The translations under genes were made by a program, and so were the position numbers. The notes under the pieces were generated by a model, which searched no databases, was not told the origin of the DNA, and saw only the letters and a program-made list of their open reading frames with translations. Shown piece after piece: positions 26,793 through 35,588 of a stretch of 64,000 nt of DNA; the first letter of the stretch is position 1; each line of letters begins with the position of its first letter. This stretch comes from VRUE01 sp963714155 (GTDB lineage: Bacteria > Actinomycetota > Thermoleophilia > Solirubrobacterales > 70-9): NCBI GenBank assembly GCA_963714155.1, contig OY970236.1, positions 1,054,001 through 1,118,000 of the forward strand, given 5' to 3'.

Positions 26793-28943
26793 CTACTTGA
26801 TGAAGAGCATCTCCTCGTACTTGGGCAGCGGCCAGAGGTCGTCAGCGACGACCTTCTCCAGCTTGTCGGCGGCCTCGCGCACCGTGCCGCTCTTGGCCAG
26901 CTGCTCATCGCGGGCGAACAGTGCCAGCTCGAGGCCCTCCAGCTCGGTCGGCTCGGCGTTGGCCGTCTCCAGCGCGTCGAGCGCGGTCGAGAGCTCCTCG
27001 ACCAGGCCGCGGACCTCGCCTTCGAGGCTGGCGACACCGGCCTCGGAGATCAGCGCCAGGTGGCGCAGTGCCGCCGGCAGCAGCATCGTCTTGGCGATCG
27101 AGAACGTTGTCTCGGCCTCGATGTTGGCGCGCAGGGCGTACTGCTCGACCCAGACCTCGAAGCGGGACTCCAGCTCCCTTTTTGAGAGCACGCTGTATTT
27201 CTCGAAGGCGGTGACCGAGTCGTCGGCCATCACCTCGAGCAGCGCGTCCGGCGTGGTTTTCAGGTTCTTCAGTCCGCGCTGCTCGGCCTCGGCGTGCCAC
27301 TCCTCCGAGTAGTTGTCGCCACTGAAGCAGATCTGCTTGCTGCCGACGTAGGTCTCCTTGACCACCTCGATAGCCGCCTCGGCAGCGTCCATGCCGCCGC
27401 CGATCTTTGCCTCCAGCTTGTCGGACATCTCGTCGATCGCCTCGGCGACGATCGTGTTCAGCACCGTGTTGGGGAAGGCGAGCGACATGCTCGATCCCAG
27501 CGCCCGGAACTCGAACTTGTTGCCGGTGAAGGCGAAAGGTGAGGTGCGGTTGCGATCGCCGCCGTCCTTGGGCAGCGGCGGTAGCACCGTCGCCCCCAGG
27601 TCGAGGAAGGAGGCGGGCGTGTGGGGATCGCCCTCGCCGCTCGCGATCGCCTCGAAGACCTTGTCCAGTTCGGCGCCGAGAAAGATCGAGATGATCGCCG
27701 GCGGTGCCTCGTTGGCTCCGAGGCGATGATCCTGGCCGATATTCGCGGCCGAGGCGCGCAGCAGCCCCTGGTGCTTGTTGACCGCCTGGATCACCGCCGC
27801 GCAGAAGAAGAGGAAGTGAACGTTGTCAGCGGGGGTATCGCCCGGGTTGAGCAGGTTGCTGCCCGTGTCCGTGCTCATCGACCAGTTGTTGTGCTTGCCC
27901 GAGCCGTTGACGCCGGCGAAGGGCTTCTCGTGCAGCAGGCAGACCAGGCCGTAGCGGCGGGAGACGTTTTCGAGCACCCGCATCAGCAGCTGCTGATGGT
28001 CGGAGCCGACGTTGGAGTTCTCGAACATCGGCGCGATCTCGTACTGCGCCGGGGCGACCTCGTTGTGACGGGTCTTGACCGGGATGCCGAGCTTGCGCAT
28101 CTCCAGCTCGGACTCGAGCATGAAGGCGAGCACCCGCTCGGGGATCGTGCCGAAGTAGTGGTCGTCGAGTTCCTGGCCCTTCGGCGGCTTGGCGCCGAAG
28201 AGGGTGCGGCCGGTGGAGACCAGGTCGGGGCGCTCGAAGAAGTACTGCTCGTCGATCAGGAAGTACTCCTGCTCGGGCCCGACCGTGGTGAAGACCCGTT
28301 TGCTCTCCGTGTCGCCGAGCAGCCCAAGGGCCCTGATCGCCGAGCCCGAGAGCGCGTCCATCGAGCGCAGCAGCGGGATCTTGGCGTCGAGCGCCTCGCC
28401 GGTCCAGGAGGCGAAGGCGGTCGGGATGCAGAGCAGCGAGCCGTTCGGGTTCTCGAGGATGAAAGCGGGGCTGGTTGGGTCCCAGGCGGTGTAGCCGCGG
28501 GCCTCGAAGGTTTCGCGCACGCCGCCGGTTGGGAAGGAGGAGGCGTCCGGCTCGCCCTGGATCAGCTCTTTGCCGGAGAAGCCGGCCAATGCCTTGCCTT
28601 CGCTGCCGGCCGGCTCGAAGAAGGAGTCGTGCTTCTCGGCGGTGGAGCCGGTGAGTGGCTGGAAGACGTGAGTGAAGTGGGTGGCGCCCTTCTCCAGGGC
28701 CCAGTCCTTCATCGCCGAGGCGACGGCGTCGGCGGTATCCCGATCGATTGCCTCGCCGGCTTCGAGGTTGGCCTGCAGCTTCTCGAAGACGTCGCTGGGC
28801 AGGCGTTCGCGCTGGACGGAGACGGAGAAGACGTTGGCGCCGAAAGCTTCGTTCTCGGGCAGGGTCAGGTCGATAGCGCCTATGGCCCCTCCGTTGGCGC
28901 TCCACTGGGCTGCGGTCACGTTCTGCTGGCGGATACGGGTCAT
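26793..28943 (-). CDS. glnN: Glutamine synthetase type III
   Basis: The 716-residue enzyme condenses ammonia and glutamate to glutamine using ATP. The length and the marker segments fit GSIII: FTHVFQPLTGSTAEKHDSF, the GPEQEYFLID metal/ATP region, the VKTRHNEVAPAQYEIAP block, NGSGKHNNWS and FRALGSSMS. It is much longer than GSI. It ends in a helical C-terminal region. Three TTGTAC elements lie upstream (29058-29095). The AmtB and PII genes lie about 11 kb away, so nitrogen genes are close but not co-transcribed. Confidence 0.95.
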   Translation of the reverse strand: MTRIRQQNVTAAQWSANGGAIGAIDLTLPENEAFGANVFSVSVQRERLPSDVFEKLQANLEAGEAIDRDTADAVASAMKDWALEKGATHFTHVFQPLTGSTAEKHDSFFEPAGSEGKALAGFSGKELIQGEPDASSFPTGGVRETFEARGYTAWDPTSPAFILENPNGSLLCIPTAFASWTGEALDAKIPLLRSMDALSGSAIRALGLLGDTESKRVFTTVGPEQEYFLIDEQYFFERPDLVSTGRTLFGAKPPKGQELDDHYFGTIPERVLAFMLESELEMRKLGIPVKTRHNEVAPAQYEIAPMFENSNVGSDHQQLLMRVLENVSRRYGLVCLLHEKPFAGVNGSGKHNNWSMSTDTGSNLLNPGDTPADNVHFLFFCAAVIQAVNKHQGLLRASAANIGQDHRLGANEAPPAIISIFLGAELDKVFEAIASGEGDPHTPASFLDLGATVLPPLPKDGGDRNRTSPFAFTGNKFEFRALGSSMSLAFPNTVLNTIVAEAIDEMSDKLEAKIGGGMDAAEAAIEVVKETYVGSKQICFSGDNYSEEWHAEAEQRGLKNLKTTPDALLEVMADDSVTAFEKYSVLSKRELESRFEVWVEQYALRANIEAETTFSIAKTMLLPAALRHLALISEAGVASLEGEVRGLVEELSTALDALETANAEPTELEGLELALFARDEQLAKSGTVREAADKLEKVVADDLWPLPKYEEMLFIK

Positions 28944-29057
28944 CGCTCTAGTCGTCCCTCGCTTGGCGTCGCGCCCGGTCGGCAGGCACGGTCGGTTACC
29001 GGTCTACTCCCTTTACAAGAGCCAAAAGAGCCTAATACCCATGGCTCAAAGATGCCT

Positions 29058-29095
29058 TTGTACTCGGGTACAAGGATCGCTGAGGCGCCTTGTAC
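29058..29095. promoter_or_regulatory. TTGTAC inverted and direct repeats upstream of glnN
   Basis: TTGTAC (29058-29063) and GTACAA (29068-29073) form an inverted repeat with a 4-bp spacer; a third TTGTAC lies at 29090-29095. The cluster starts about 115 bp upstream of the glnN start on the minus strand. It looks like a dimeric regulator's binding sites; the regulator is unknown. Confidence 0.45.
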
Positions 29096-29116
29096 CGGCT
29101 GTCGGCGCCGGGGCCC

Positions 29117-29635
29117 TTAGGCGCCGAAGGGAGCGGCGGCCAGCAGGCCGAGCGGGTGGCGCAGGCGAAAGCCACCGCTCGAGCGCATGTATTCGCTCCA
29201 GCCGGGGCCGGTGCGGTCGCCGTCGTCGGTCATCGAAGTGTCCCAGCGCAGGCCGGCGATGACGGCGAAGACGTGCTCGTGGTTGGCGTAGACCCGCACC
29301 CAGCTGCCGGCGCCGCCACCGCCCCAGCGCATGAAGCCGGTTGAGTCGAGCGGCGATTCGAGCAGGCCGGCGGCGTGCAGGACGTAGCTGACCGAGCCCG
29401 AGCAGTCATAGCCGGCCGAGTCCCAGGCGCGGTGCCCGCCGCCCCAGCGGTAGGGACGGTGACTGATCCGGTTGGCGGCTTCGATCATCGCCTCGACCGC
29501 GGGTGGCGCCGAGGCCGGGGCCACGGCGCGGCCGCTGGGCAGCAGGGTCGCCTGCGGCACGGCAGCGCCGGCGCTCGACGCAACCGCCACCGAACACGCA
29601 CAAACCGCAAGCAGAATCGTCCCCCGCCTCAGCAT
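29117..29635 (-). CDS. Exported NlpC/P60-like cysteine peptidase
   Basis: The 172-residue protein starts with a signal peptide (to about residue 24). It then has the NlpC/P60-like pattern: PYRWGGGHRAW, the catalytic-Cys segment YDCSGSVSYVLHAAG and a His in ANHEHVFAVIAGL. Such proteins cleave peptidoglycan stem peptides or related amides. It is shorter than most autolysins and has no added binding domain. The nucleophile Cys is intact. GAGGG sits upstream of the ATG on the minus strand. It is upstream of glnN on the same strand with about 170 bp between. Confidence 0.75.
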   Translation of the reverse strand: MLRRGTILLAVCACSVAVASSAGAAVPQATLLPSGRAVAPASAPPAVEAMIEAANRISHRPYRWGGGHRAWDSAGYDCSGSVSYVLHAAGLLESPLDSTGFMRWGGGGAGSWVRVYANHEHVFAVIAGLRWDTSMTDDGDRTGPGWSEYMRSSGGFRLRHPLGLLAAAPFGA

Positions 29636-29669
29636 GAAGTCCCTCTATCGGCAGCCCGATCAGGAGGCT

Positions 29670-30266
29670 TTAAGCGAGATCCGGCACTGCGTCGGCGGCG
29701 ATCAGTGCGCCCATGAGGACGCCGAGGAGCAGATCGCGCAGCTCGTCGCGCTCGATGTCGCGGTGCTCGACCCAGTTGAGACAGGCCCCGTCGATGAACC
29801 AGAGCCAGCCGCTGATCGCAGTTCGCGCCTTCGGCGGTGGCTCCTGCGCGTAGAGGGCCTCGAGGATCCGCTGCGCTGTCCTCAGGCGCACTTCTTCGAT
29901 CAGCTCGCGGATCTCGGCGACGCCCGCGGCGCTTTGCATCAGGTTCTTGTAGGCGACCGCGTTTTCCGCGATCAGCGCAAGGAACGCATCGAGGCTGCCC
30001 TTCAGCTGCTCGACCGGGGGAAGGTCGGGCTCCGGTTCCGTCCGCTCCCGCAGCTGCTCCGCCCAGGCGCTCAGTGTCTCCTCGAAATAGGCCTGCTTGC
30101 TGGGGAAGTAGTGGTACAGCAGGGCCTTCGAGATCCCCACCTCGGCGGCGATCTTGCTCATCGAGAGCTTCTCGTAGGGGTGGCTGGTGAAGAGCTCAGC
30201 GCCTTTCTCCAGGAGCTGGCGGCGGCGCTCGTCGACGTCGAGGCGGCGGTAGGAGGGACGGCTCAC
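29670..30266 (-). CDS. TetR/AcrR family transcriptional regulator
   Basis: The 198-residue regulator has a clear N-terminal HTH: ERRRQLLEKGAELFTSHPYEKLSMSKIAAEVGISKALLYHYFPSKQAYFEETL, the second half being the canonical helices. The C-terminal domain is helical and acidic. The start is GTG 30266. It is divergent from the DUF2339 gene, and the space between contains a pair of inverted 14-mers related to TTGACCG half-sites, so it likely controls both itself and the DUF2339 gene. The ligand is unknown. Confidence 0.88.
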   Translation of the reverse strand: MSRPSYRRLDVDERRRQLLEKGAELFTSHPYEKLSMSKIAAEVGISKALLYHYFPSKQAYFEETLSAWAEQLRERTEPEPDLPPVEQLKGSLDAFLALIAENAVAYKNLMQSAAGVAEIRELIEEVRLRTAQRILEALYAQEPPPKARTAISGWLWFIDGACLNWVEHRDIERDELRDLLLGVLMGALIAADAVPDLA

Positions 30267-30287
30267 GCGCGGATTGTACCGCCTTGC

Positions 30288-30332
30288 TGACCGATGGTTG
30301 ACAAGATTGCTACGGTTATCAACCGACGGTCA
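30288..30332. promoter_or_regulatory. Inverted TGACCG/TCAACC operator pair
   Basis: TGACCGATGGTTGA (30288-30301) and TCAACCGACGGTCA (30319-30332) are inverted copies of each other at 12 of 14 positions, 17 nt apart. They lie between the divergent TetR and DUF2339 genes. They are probably two TetR dimer sites. Confidence 0.55.
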
Positions 30333-30359
30333 ACAAGCAATCCACAGAAGGGGAGACTG

Positions 30360-32057
30360 ATGCACAGCGAGAGACTCGACCAACCGGCGGGCAATGGGGA
30401 AAACCCCCCGCCCGCGCCTTCCAACCCAATGTCGCGAATCGAGTTCGAGCGCCTCTTCGGCGGTCGCGTTCTGGCCTGGATCGGTGGCTTCGCGACCCTT
30501 CTCGGCGTCGTCTTCCTGATGCGCAGCGCCGTGGACAGCGGCTGGTTCACAGAGGAGATTCGGACCCTGGCCGCAGCGTTCGGATCCTTGCTGCTCCTCG
30601 TCCTCGGCTTCTGGCTGCACGAAAGGAAGGGGCGCCTCGAGGTGGCCCGTATCGCGGTCGCCGTCGCGATTCCCGGCCTATTTGCCACAACCGTCGTCGC
30701 CGCCCAGGCCTACGACCTGATCTCGCCCGTCCTCGGCCTCGAGCTGGGGGCGCTGATCGGCGTCATCGGGGTGGCGATCGCGGTGCGCTGGTCCTCGATG
30801 CTCGTCGGCGGCGTCGGCATGCTCGGCGCCCTGGCCGCGCCGATGCTGGTCGGCACGACGGGCGAGGCCGGCTCGATCGCCTTCGTCGCCGTAGCGCTCG
30901 CCGCAAGCGTCGGTGTCCTTCTCTGGCAGCGCTGGAATTGGTTGTCGCTCGGCGCTTTCGCGGTCTCCGCTCCTCAGCTGATCTCCTGGCTCGACAAGAG
31001 TGGTTTCATCACCTTTGAGGGGCTTTCCAATCCCACCGAACCGTCCCTGCTGGTCCTTGCGGCCCTGGTGGGATTCTGGGTCCTCTACGCCGCTGCGGCT
31101 TTCGGCTACGAGTTGCGGGCTCGCGGCGAAGAGAAGCTCCCGATCTCCTCCTGGCTGCTGCTCCTCTGCAGCAGCGTGTTCGTGGTCGGCGCCGGCTGCA
31201 TCGTCATCGGCGACGACTCGGCGCTCGCCCTGAACGCTTGGATCTTTGGCTTCGCCGCCGTCCATCTCCTGCTCGGGGGTGCCGCCATTCGCCTCGGCAT
31301 CCATCGCGAAATCGGCTCGCTCCTGACCGGAGGAGGGATCGCGCTCGGCAGCATCGGGCTCGCCAACGCCTTCGACGGACCCACCCTGGTTGCTGTCTGG
31401 TCGGCAATGGCCACGGCTCTGGCCTACATGGCGACGCGCGTGGACCGCAGTTCCGCGCCAACGCTCTCCGACGCGCAGCGGCTTCTGATCGGGGCGTTTG
31501 CGTTCCTCGCCCTGGGGATCGTGCACTTGCTGGTCGTCGAGGCACCGCCCTACGCGATCGTCGATGGGGTCGAGGATCTCGGCAGCTCCCTGGTCGCTAT
31601 CGCCTGCTGCGCGGGTGCAGCGCTCGCCTGCTGGTACTGGGGTCGCCAGATCGAACCGAAGACCGCAACCGCGGCGGGCTTCGTCGGCGCCACCGGGTTC
31701 GTCTACCTCGGCTCGGTTCTGATCATCGACGCGATCGGCGCCAACGACGGCGGCGAAGCGCGCGAGATCGGCCAGGCCTGGCTCTCGGCCTTCTGGGCCG
31801 CTACCGGCCTCGGCGCGGTCGTCTGGGGCATGCTGCGCAAGTCGCCGAAAACCCGCCTTGGTGGTCTGGCGCTGCTGACGGTTGCGATCGCCAAGGTCTG
31901 GACTTACGACCTTGCCGAGCTGGAAGAGCTGGCGCGGGCGCTCTCCTTCGTCGCCCTGGGCCTGTTGCTGTTGGCCGGCGCCTTCGCCTACCAGCGCTTC
32001 AAGCCGGAGGAAGGCGAAGGAGAGGCCGAAGCGCCGGAGCCCCAGGCATCTCTATAG
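30360..32057 (+). CDS. DUF2339 polytopic membrane protein
   Basis: The protein of about 565 residues has roughly fourteen or more transmembrane helices. Its first part (FERLFGGRVLAWIGGFATLLGVVFLMRSAVDSGWF) and the following LLLVLGFWLHERKG/ARIAVAVAIPGL match the DUF2339 family. ATG 30360 is chosen because GAAGGGGAG lies 4-10 nt upstream; an earlier ATG in frame is much less likely. The C-terminal tail is acidic (EEGEGEAEAPEP). Function is unknown, though a transporter-like or glycan-related role has been suggested for the family. Control by the divergent TetR gene is likely. Confidence 0.85.
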   Translation: MHSERLDQPAGNGENPPPAPSNPMSRIEFERLFGGRVLAWIGGFATLLGVVFLMRSAVDSGWFTEEIRTLAAAFGSLLLLVLGFWLHERKGRLEVARIAVAVAIPGLFATTVVAAQAYDLISPVLGLELGALIGVIGVAIAVRWSSMLVGGVGMLGALAAPMLVGTTGEAGSIAFVAVALAASVGVLLWQRWNWLSLGAFAVSAPQLISWLDKSGFITFEGLSNPTEPSLLVLAALVGFWVLYAAAAFGYELRARGEEKLPISSWLLLLCSSVFVVGAGCIVIGDDSALALNAWIFGFAAVHLLLGGAAIRLGIHREIGSLLTGGGIALGSIGLANAFDGPTLVAVWSAMATALAYMATRVDRSSAPTLSDAQRLLIGAFAFLALGIVHLLVVEAPPYAIVDGVEDLGSSLVAIACCAGAALACWYWGRQIEPKTATAAGFVGATGFVYLGSVLIIDAIGANDGGEAREIGQAWLSAFWAATGLGAVVWGMLRKSPKTRLGGLALLTVAIAKVWTYDLAELEELARALSFVALGLLLLAGAFAYQRFKPEEGEGEAEAPEPQASL

Positions 32058-32118
32058 CCTGGGGCCCCGGCGGTCCCACCCGCACGAACAAGCCAAAAAC
32101 TCGGAGGAAGCCAGTCAA

Positions 32119-34119
32119 ATGTTCGTATCGAAGGCCGCCGTCGTCGGCGGCGGCACCATGGGCGGTGAGATCGCCCAGGCGATCGCCGCGGCCGACATTC
32201 CCGTCGTCGTCAAGGACATCGACCAGAAGTTCGTCGACGCCGCGGTTGAGAAGGCACGCGCCGTCACCGAGGGCCAGCTCGCCCGCCTGGTCAAGAAGGA
32301 GAAGCTGACCCAGGAGCAGGCCGATGCCCGCCTCGCCGAGGTGATGGGCCTCGTCACCGGCACCACGACCTACGAGGAGTTCGGCGATGTCGACTTCGTG
32401 ATCGAGGCGGTGCCGGAGCGGATGGAGATCAAGCAAGCGGTCTTCCGCGAGCTCGACGCCGTCACTCCCGGCCACGCGATCCTCTCCTCCAACACCTCGT
32501 CGCTCTCGATCACCGAGATGGGCGAAACGACCCTGCGCCCCGACAAGGTCGTCGGCTTCCACTTCTTCTATCCGGCCTCGGTGATGCCGCTGGTCGAGGT
32601 GATCGCCGGCGAGGACACCTCCGAGGAGACCGCCACCGTCGCCTACAACTTCGCCCAGGCGATCAAGAAGCAGCCGATCGTCTGCGGCGAGGTGCCCGGC
32701 TTCGTCGTCAACCGCATCCTGATGGCGACGATTGGCGAGATCTGGCGGGTTCAAGAGGAGAAAGGTCTCTCGTTGAAGGCAATCGACGAGGCGATCGCCG
32801 CTGCCCAGGTGGCGCCGATGGGCCCCTTCTTCCTCACCGACCTGCTCGGCCTCGACACCGTGCTGCACGTCGCCGAGCATCTCGCCGAGTCCTACGGCGA
32901 GACCTTCTACGTCCACAAGGGTCTGCAGCAGCTGGTCGCCGATGGCAAGCTCGGGGCCAAGTCCGGCGGCGAGGGGTTCTTCAAGGAGGGTGAGCAGAAC
33001 ATTCCCGGCGATGCCGAGCCGGACGCCGAGGAGCTGGTTGCGCTCTTCACCTGCCGCGCCCTGATCGAGTCCTGCCTGCTGGTCGAGGAGGGCGTCTGCT
33101 CGGTCCGCGATATCGACCTCGGGATGATGGCCGGCGCCGGCCTCGACCCGCGCCGCGGACTCCTGCCGCCGTTCTGGAAAGCCGACATCGAGGGCCTCGA
33201 CGTCGTGCTCGAGCGGATGGAGGGCTTGCAGGAGCGCCACGGGGATCGCTTTGCCCCGCCGCTCTTGTTGCGGCGCCTGGTTGCCCAGGGTCGCTTCGGG
33301 ATGAAGTCCGGCCAGGGCTTTTACCCCTACCCCCAGCCCGATGAGGGCGATCAGGCCGAGACGGTCAAGCTGGAGACGCGCGGCGATGTCGCGATCGCCT
33401 GGCTCGCCAACGCGCCGATGAACGCGGTCTCGCCGGACGTGATCCGCGACCTGAAGATCGTCTGGGAGCGGATCAAGGCGGCCGACGGCGTGGGAGCGAT
33501 GGTGATCGCCTCCTCGGTCCCTGTCGTCTTCTCCGCCGGTGCCGACATCAAGGCCTTCACCCAGATGGACGAGGGTGGCGGCGAGGAGCTGATCAACACC
33601 GCCCACGCGCTGCTGCACGACTTCGGTCAGGCCCCGGTGGCGACGATCGCCGCCGTCAACGCGATCGCCTTCGGTGGCGGCTGCGAGGTGGCGATGGCCT
33701 GCGACGTGCGGATCGGGGCCGAGGCCGCGGTCTTCGGCCAGCCCGAGATCAAGCTCGGGATCATCCCCGGCTTCGGCGGCACCCAGCGCCTGCCCCGCCT
33801 GGTCGGGCCCAACAAGGCGCTGGAGATGAACCTGATCGGCGACGCGATCCTCGCCGGTGAGGCGCTGGAAGCGGGCCTCGTCAACCGCGTCGTCCCCGAC
33901 CACGAGCTGTTTGAGACGGCGCTGATGTGGGGCCGCAAGTTGGCCGCCCAGGCGCCGCTGGCCCTGGGGCAGATCAAGCGCGTCTCGGGCGCTGGCGACC
34001 TGGACGATGGAATCGAGGCCGAGAAGCAGGGCTTCGCCGCCGCCTTCCGCAGCGAGGACGCCAAGGAGGGCATCGGCGCCTTCCTCGGCAAGCGCACGCC
34101 GAAGTGGAGCGGCAAGTAG
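32119..34119 (+). CDS. 3-hydroxyacyl-CoA dehydrogenase / enoyl-CoA hydratase fusion
   Basis: The 666-residue bifunctional beta-oxidation enzyme has its NAD-binding dehydrogenase domain first. VVGGGTMGGEIAQ (Rossmann), NTSSLSITEM, GFHFFYPASVMPLVE and FVVNRIL are followed by two 3HCDH C-terminal segments. The crotonase domain follows from about residue 430, with FSAGADIKAF and AFGGGCEVAMACD, then GIIPGFGGTQRL, which should bind CoA and carry the catalytic residues. The order dehydrogenase-hydratase is the reverse of E. coli FadB and matches a known bacterial/archaeal type. ATG 32119 has GGAGGAAG upstream. It probably works with the acyl-CoA dehydrogenase genes. Confidence 0.93.
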   Translation: MFVSKAAVVGGGTMGGEIAQAIAAADIPVVVKDIDQKFVDAAVEKARAVTEGQLARLVKKEKLTQEQADARLAEVMGLVTGTTTYEEFGDVDFVIEAVPERMEIKQAVFRELDAVTPGHAILSSNTSSLSITEMGETTLRPDKVVGFHFFYPASVMPLVEVIAGEDTSEETATVAYNFAQAIKKQPIVCGEVPGFVVNRILMATIGEIWRVQEEKGLSLKAIDEAIAAAQVAPMGPFFLTDLLGLDTVLHVAEHLAESYGETFYVHKGLQQLVADGKLGAKSGGEGFFKEGEQNIPGDAEPDAEELVALFTCRALIESCLLVEEGVCSVRDIDLGMMAGAGLDPRRGLLPPFWKADIEGLDVVLERMEGLQERHGDRFAPPLLLRRLVAQGRFGMKSGQGFYPYPQPDEGDQAETVKLETRGDVAIAWLANAPMNAVSPDVIRDLKIVWERIKAADGVGAMVIASSVPVVFSAGADIKAFTQMDEGGGEELINTAHALLHDFGQAPVATIAAVNAIAFGGGCEVAMACDVRIGAEAAVFGQPEIKLGIIPGFGGTQRLPRLVGPNKALEMNLIGDAILAGEALEAGLVNRVVPDHELFETALMWGRKLAAQAPLALGQIKRVSGAGDLDDGIEAEKQGFAAAFRSEDAKEGIGAFLGKRTPKWSGK

Positions 34120-34136
34120 ATATTGCGGCAGGCGGG

Positions 34137-34880
34137 GTGACGGACGTCGAGCGACTGGCGGAGCTGGTCCGCCAGTCGCGCTCGACCGTCGCCCTGACCG
34201 GGGCCGGGGTCTCGGTTCCCTCCGGGATCCCCGACTTCCGCACGCCCGAGACGGGCCTCTGGGCGAACGTCGACCCGATGGAGGTCGCCCACATCGACGT
34301 CTTCGAGCGCGATCCGGCGCGCTTCTGGTCCTATTACCGGCCGCGCTTTCAGTCGCTGGGCGACAAGCGACCGAACGGCGCCCACGAGGCGCTCGCCGAG
34401 CTCGAGCGACAGGGACTGATCGAGGGTGTGATCACGCAGAACATCGACCGGCTGCACGGCGCCGCCGGCTCGCAGGACGTGGTCGAGGTACATGGCTCGA
34501 TCGCGACCTCCTCGTGCAGGAGCTGCGAGGCGTCCTATGGCCTCGACGAGATGGACGCGCTCTTCGATGCCGACGGCGTCGCCTTCTGCGCCAGCTGCAC
34601 CGGCCCGGTCAAGCCCGATGTCGTGCTCTTCGGCGAGATGCTCCCCGAGGCCGCGATGAGGCGTGCGCAGGAACTTGCCGAGGGCGCCGAGCTGTTGATC
34701 TGCGCCGGCTCGTCGCTCGCCGTCTACCCGGTCGCGAGCCTCCCCGCGCTCACCCTCGAACGGGGCGGCAAGCTGGCGATCATCACCAAGGGGCCAACCC
34801 CATATGACACCGAGGCTGCGTTGAAGCTGGAGGGCGAGATCGACGCCGAGCTCGGGGCGCTGCTGCTGGCGCTGGCCTGA
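34137..34880 (+). CDS. Sir2 family NAD-dependent protein deacylase
   Basis: The 247-residue sirtuin removes acyl groups from lysines using NAD+. Visible are GAGVSVPSGIPDFR (NAD site), TQNIDRLHGAAG, VEVHGS with the catalytic His, and two zinc-binding pairs CRSC and CASC. PDVVLFGEMLPE, CAGSSLAVYP and LAIITKGPTPYD follow in the usual order. GTG 34137 lies 17 bp after the fused beta-oxidation gene, so the two may share a transcript. Acyl-lysine removal from metabolic enzymes fits that neighbourhood. Confidence 0.92.
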   Translation: MTDVERLAELVRQSRSTVALTGAGVSVPSGIPDFRTPETGLWANVDPMEVAHIDVFERDPARFWSYYRPRFQSLGDKRPNGAHEALAELERQGLIEGVITQNIDRLHGAAGSQDVVEVHGSIATSSCRSCEASYGLDEMDALFDADGVAFCASCTGPVKPDVVLFGEMLPEAAMRRAQELAEGAELLICAGSSLAVYPVASLPALTLERGGKLAIITKGPTPYDTEAALKLEGEIDAELGALLLALA

Positions 34881-34893
34881 TCGACGGCCCGGA

Positions 34894-35583
34894 ATGGCCG
34901 CGTCGAACAGACATATGCTCACCGCGATGGAGACGCCCCTGCCCGCCGCCGTGGTCTTCGACAACGACGGTCTCCTGCTCGACACCGAGTCGGTCTGGAC
35001 CCGCGCCGAGGAAGACCTCTTCGAGCGCCGCGGTCTTGCCTTCACTCCCCAGCACAAGCACGAGCTGGTCGGCACCTCGGCTGAGATCGCCGGTGGCATC
35101 CTCGAGCGGCGCCTGGGCGAGCCCGGCCGCGCGCCCGAGCTGATCGAGGAGCTCAACGAGCTGGTCGTCGCCGAGCTCGAGCACGGGGTGGAGGCGATGA
35201 TTGGCGCCGCCGAGCTGCTGCACCAGCTGAAGCAGCGAGGCACCCCGATCGGCCTCGTCTCCAACTCTCCGCTCGTCTTCGTTCAGCGCTCGCTGGAGAT
35301 CGTCGGCTTCAGCGACCACTTCGACGTCGTTCTCAGCGCCCACGAAGTGGCGGCGCCGAAGCCAGCGCCCGACCCTTATCTGGAGGCCTGCCGCCGTCTC
35401 GGCGTTGAGCCTGGCCCGTCGGTGATCGCGCTGGAGGACTCGCCGACCGGAGTGGCCGCGGCGCGGGCGGCGGGGCTGACGGTAATTGGTGTGCCGTCGC
35501 TGGAAGGCATCGCTCTGGATGAGGCCCACGAGATCGCCGAGTCACTGCTCGACGCCGTGGTCTCGCGCCACCTGGCGCTCTAA
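34894..35583 (+). CDS. HAD-superfamily hydrolase (phosphatase/phosphoglucomutase-like)
   Basis: The protein of about 229 residues is HAD subfamily IA: motif I FDNDGLLLDTE (the first Asp is the nucleophile; an Asn replaces the usual Phe-Asp neighbour), motif II SNSP, motif III lysine in AAPKPAPDPYLEA and motif IV ALEDSPTGV. It resembles beta-phosphoglucomutase-like phosphatases; the substrate is unknown. Starts at 34894, 34915 and 34927 are all in frame, none with a good Shine-Dalgarno, and 34927 gives the usual distance to motif I. It follows Sir2 by 13 bp at the longest start. Confidence 0.87.
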   Translation: MAASNRHMLTAMETPLPAAVVFDNDGLLLDTESVWTRAEEDLFERRGLAFTPQHKHELVGTSAEIAGGILERRLGEPGRAPELIEELNELVVAELEHGVEAMIGAAELLHQLKQRGTPIGLVSNSPLVFVQRSLEIVGFSDHFDVVLSAHEVAAPKPAPDPYLEACRRLGVEPGPSVIALEDSPTGVAAARAAGLTVIGVPSLEGIALDEAHEIAESLLDAVVSRHLAL

Positions 35584-35588
35584 GCGGG

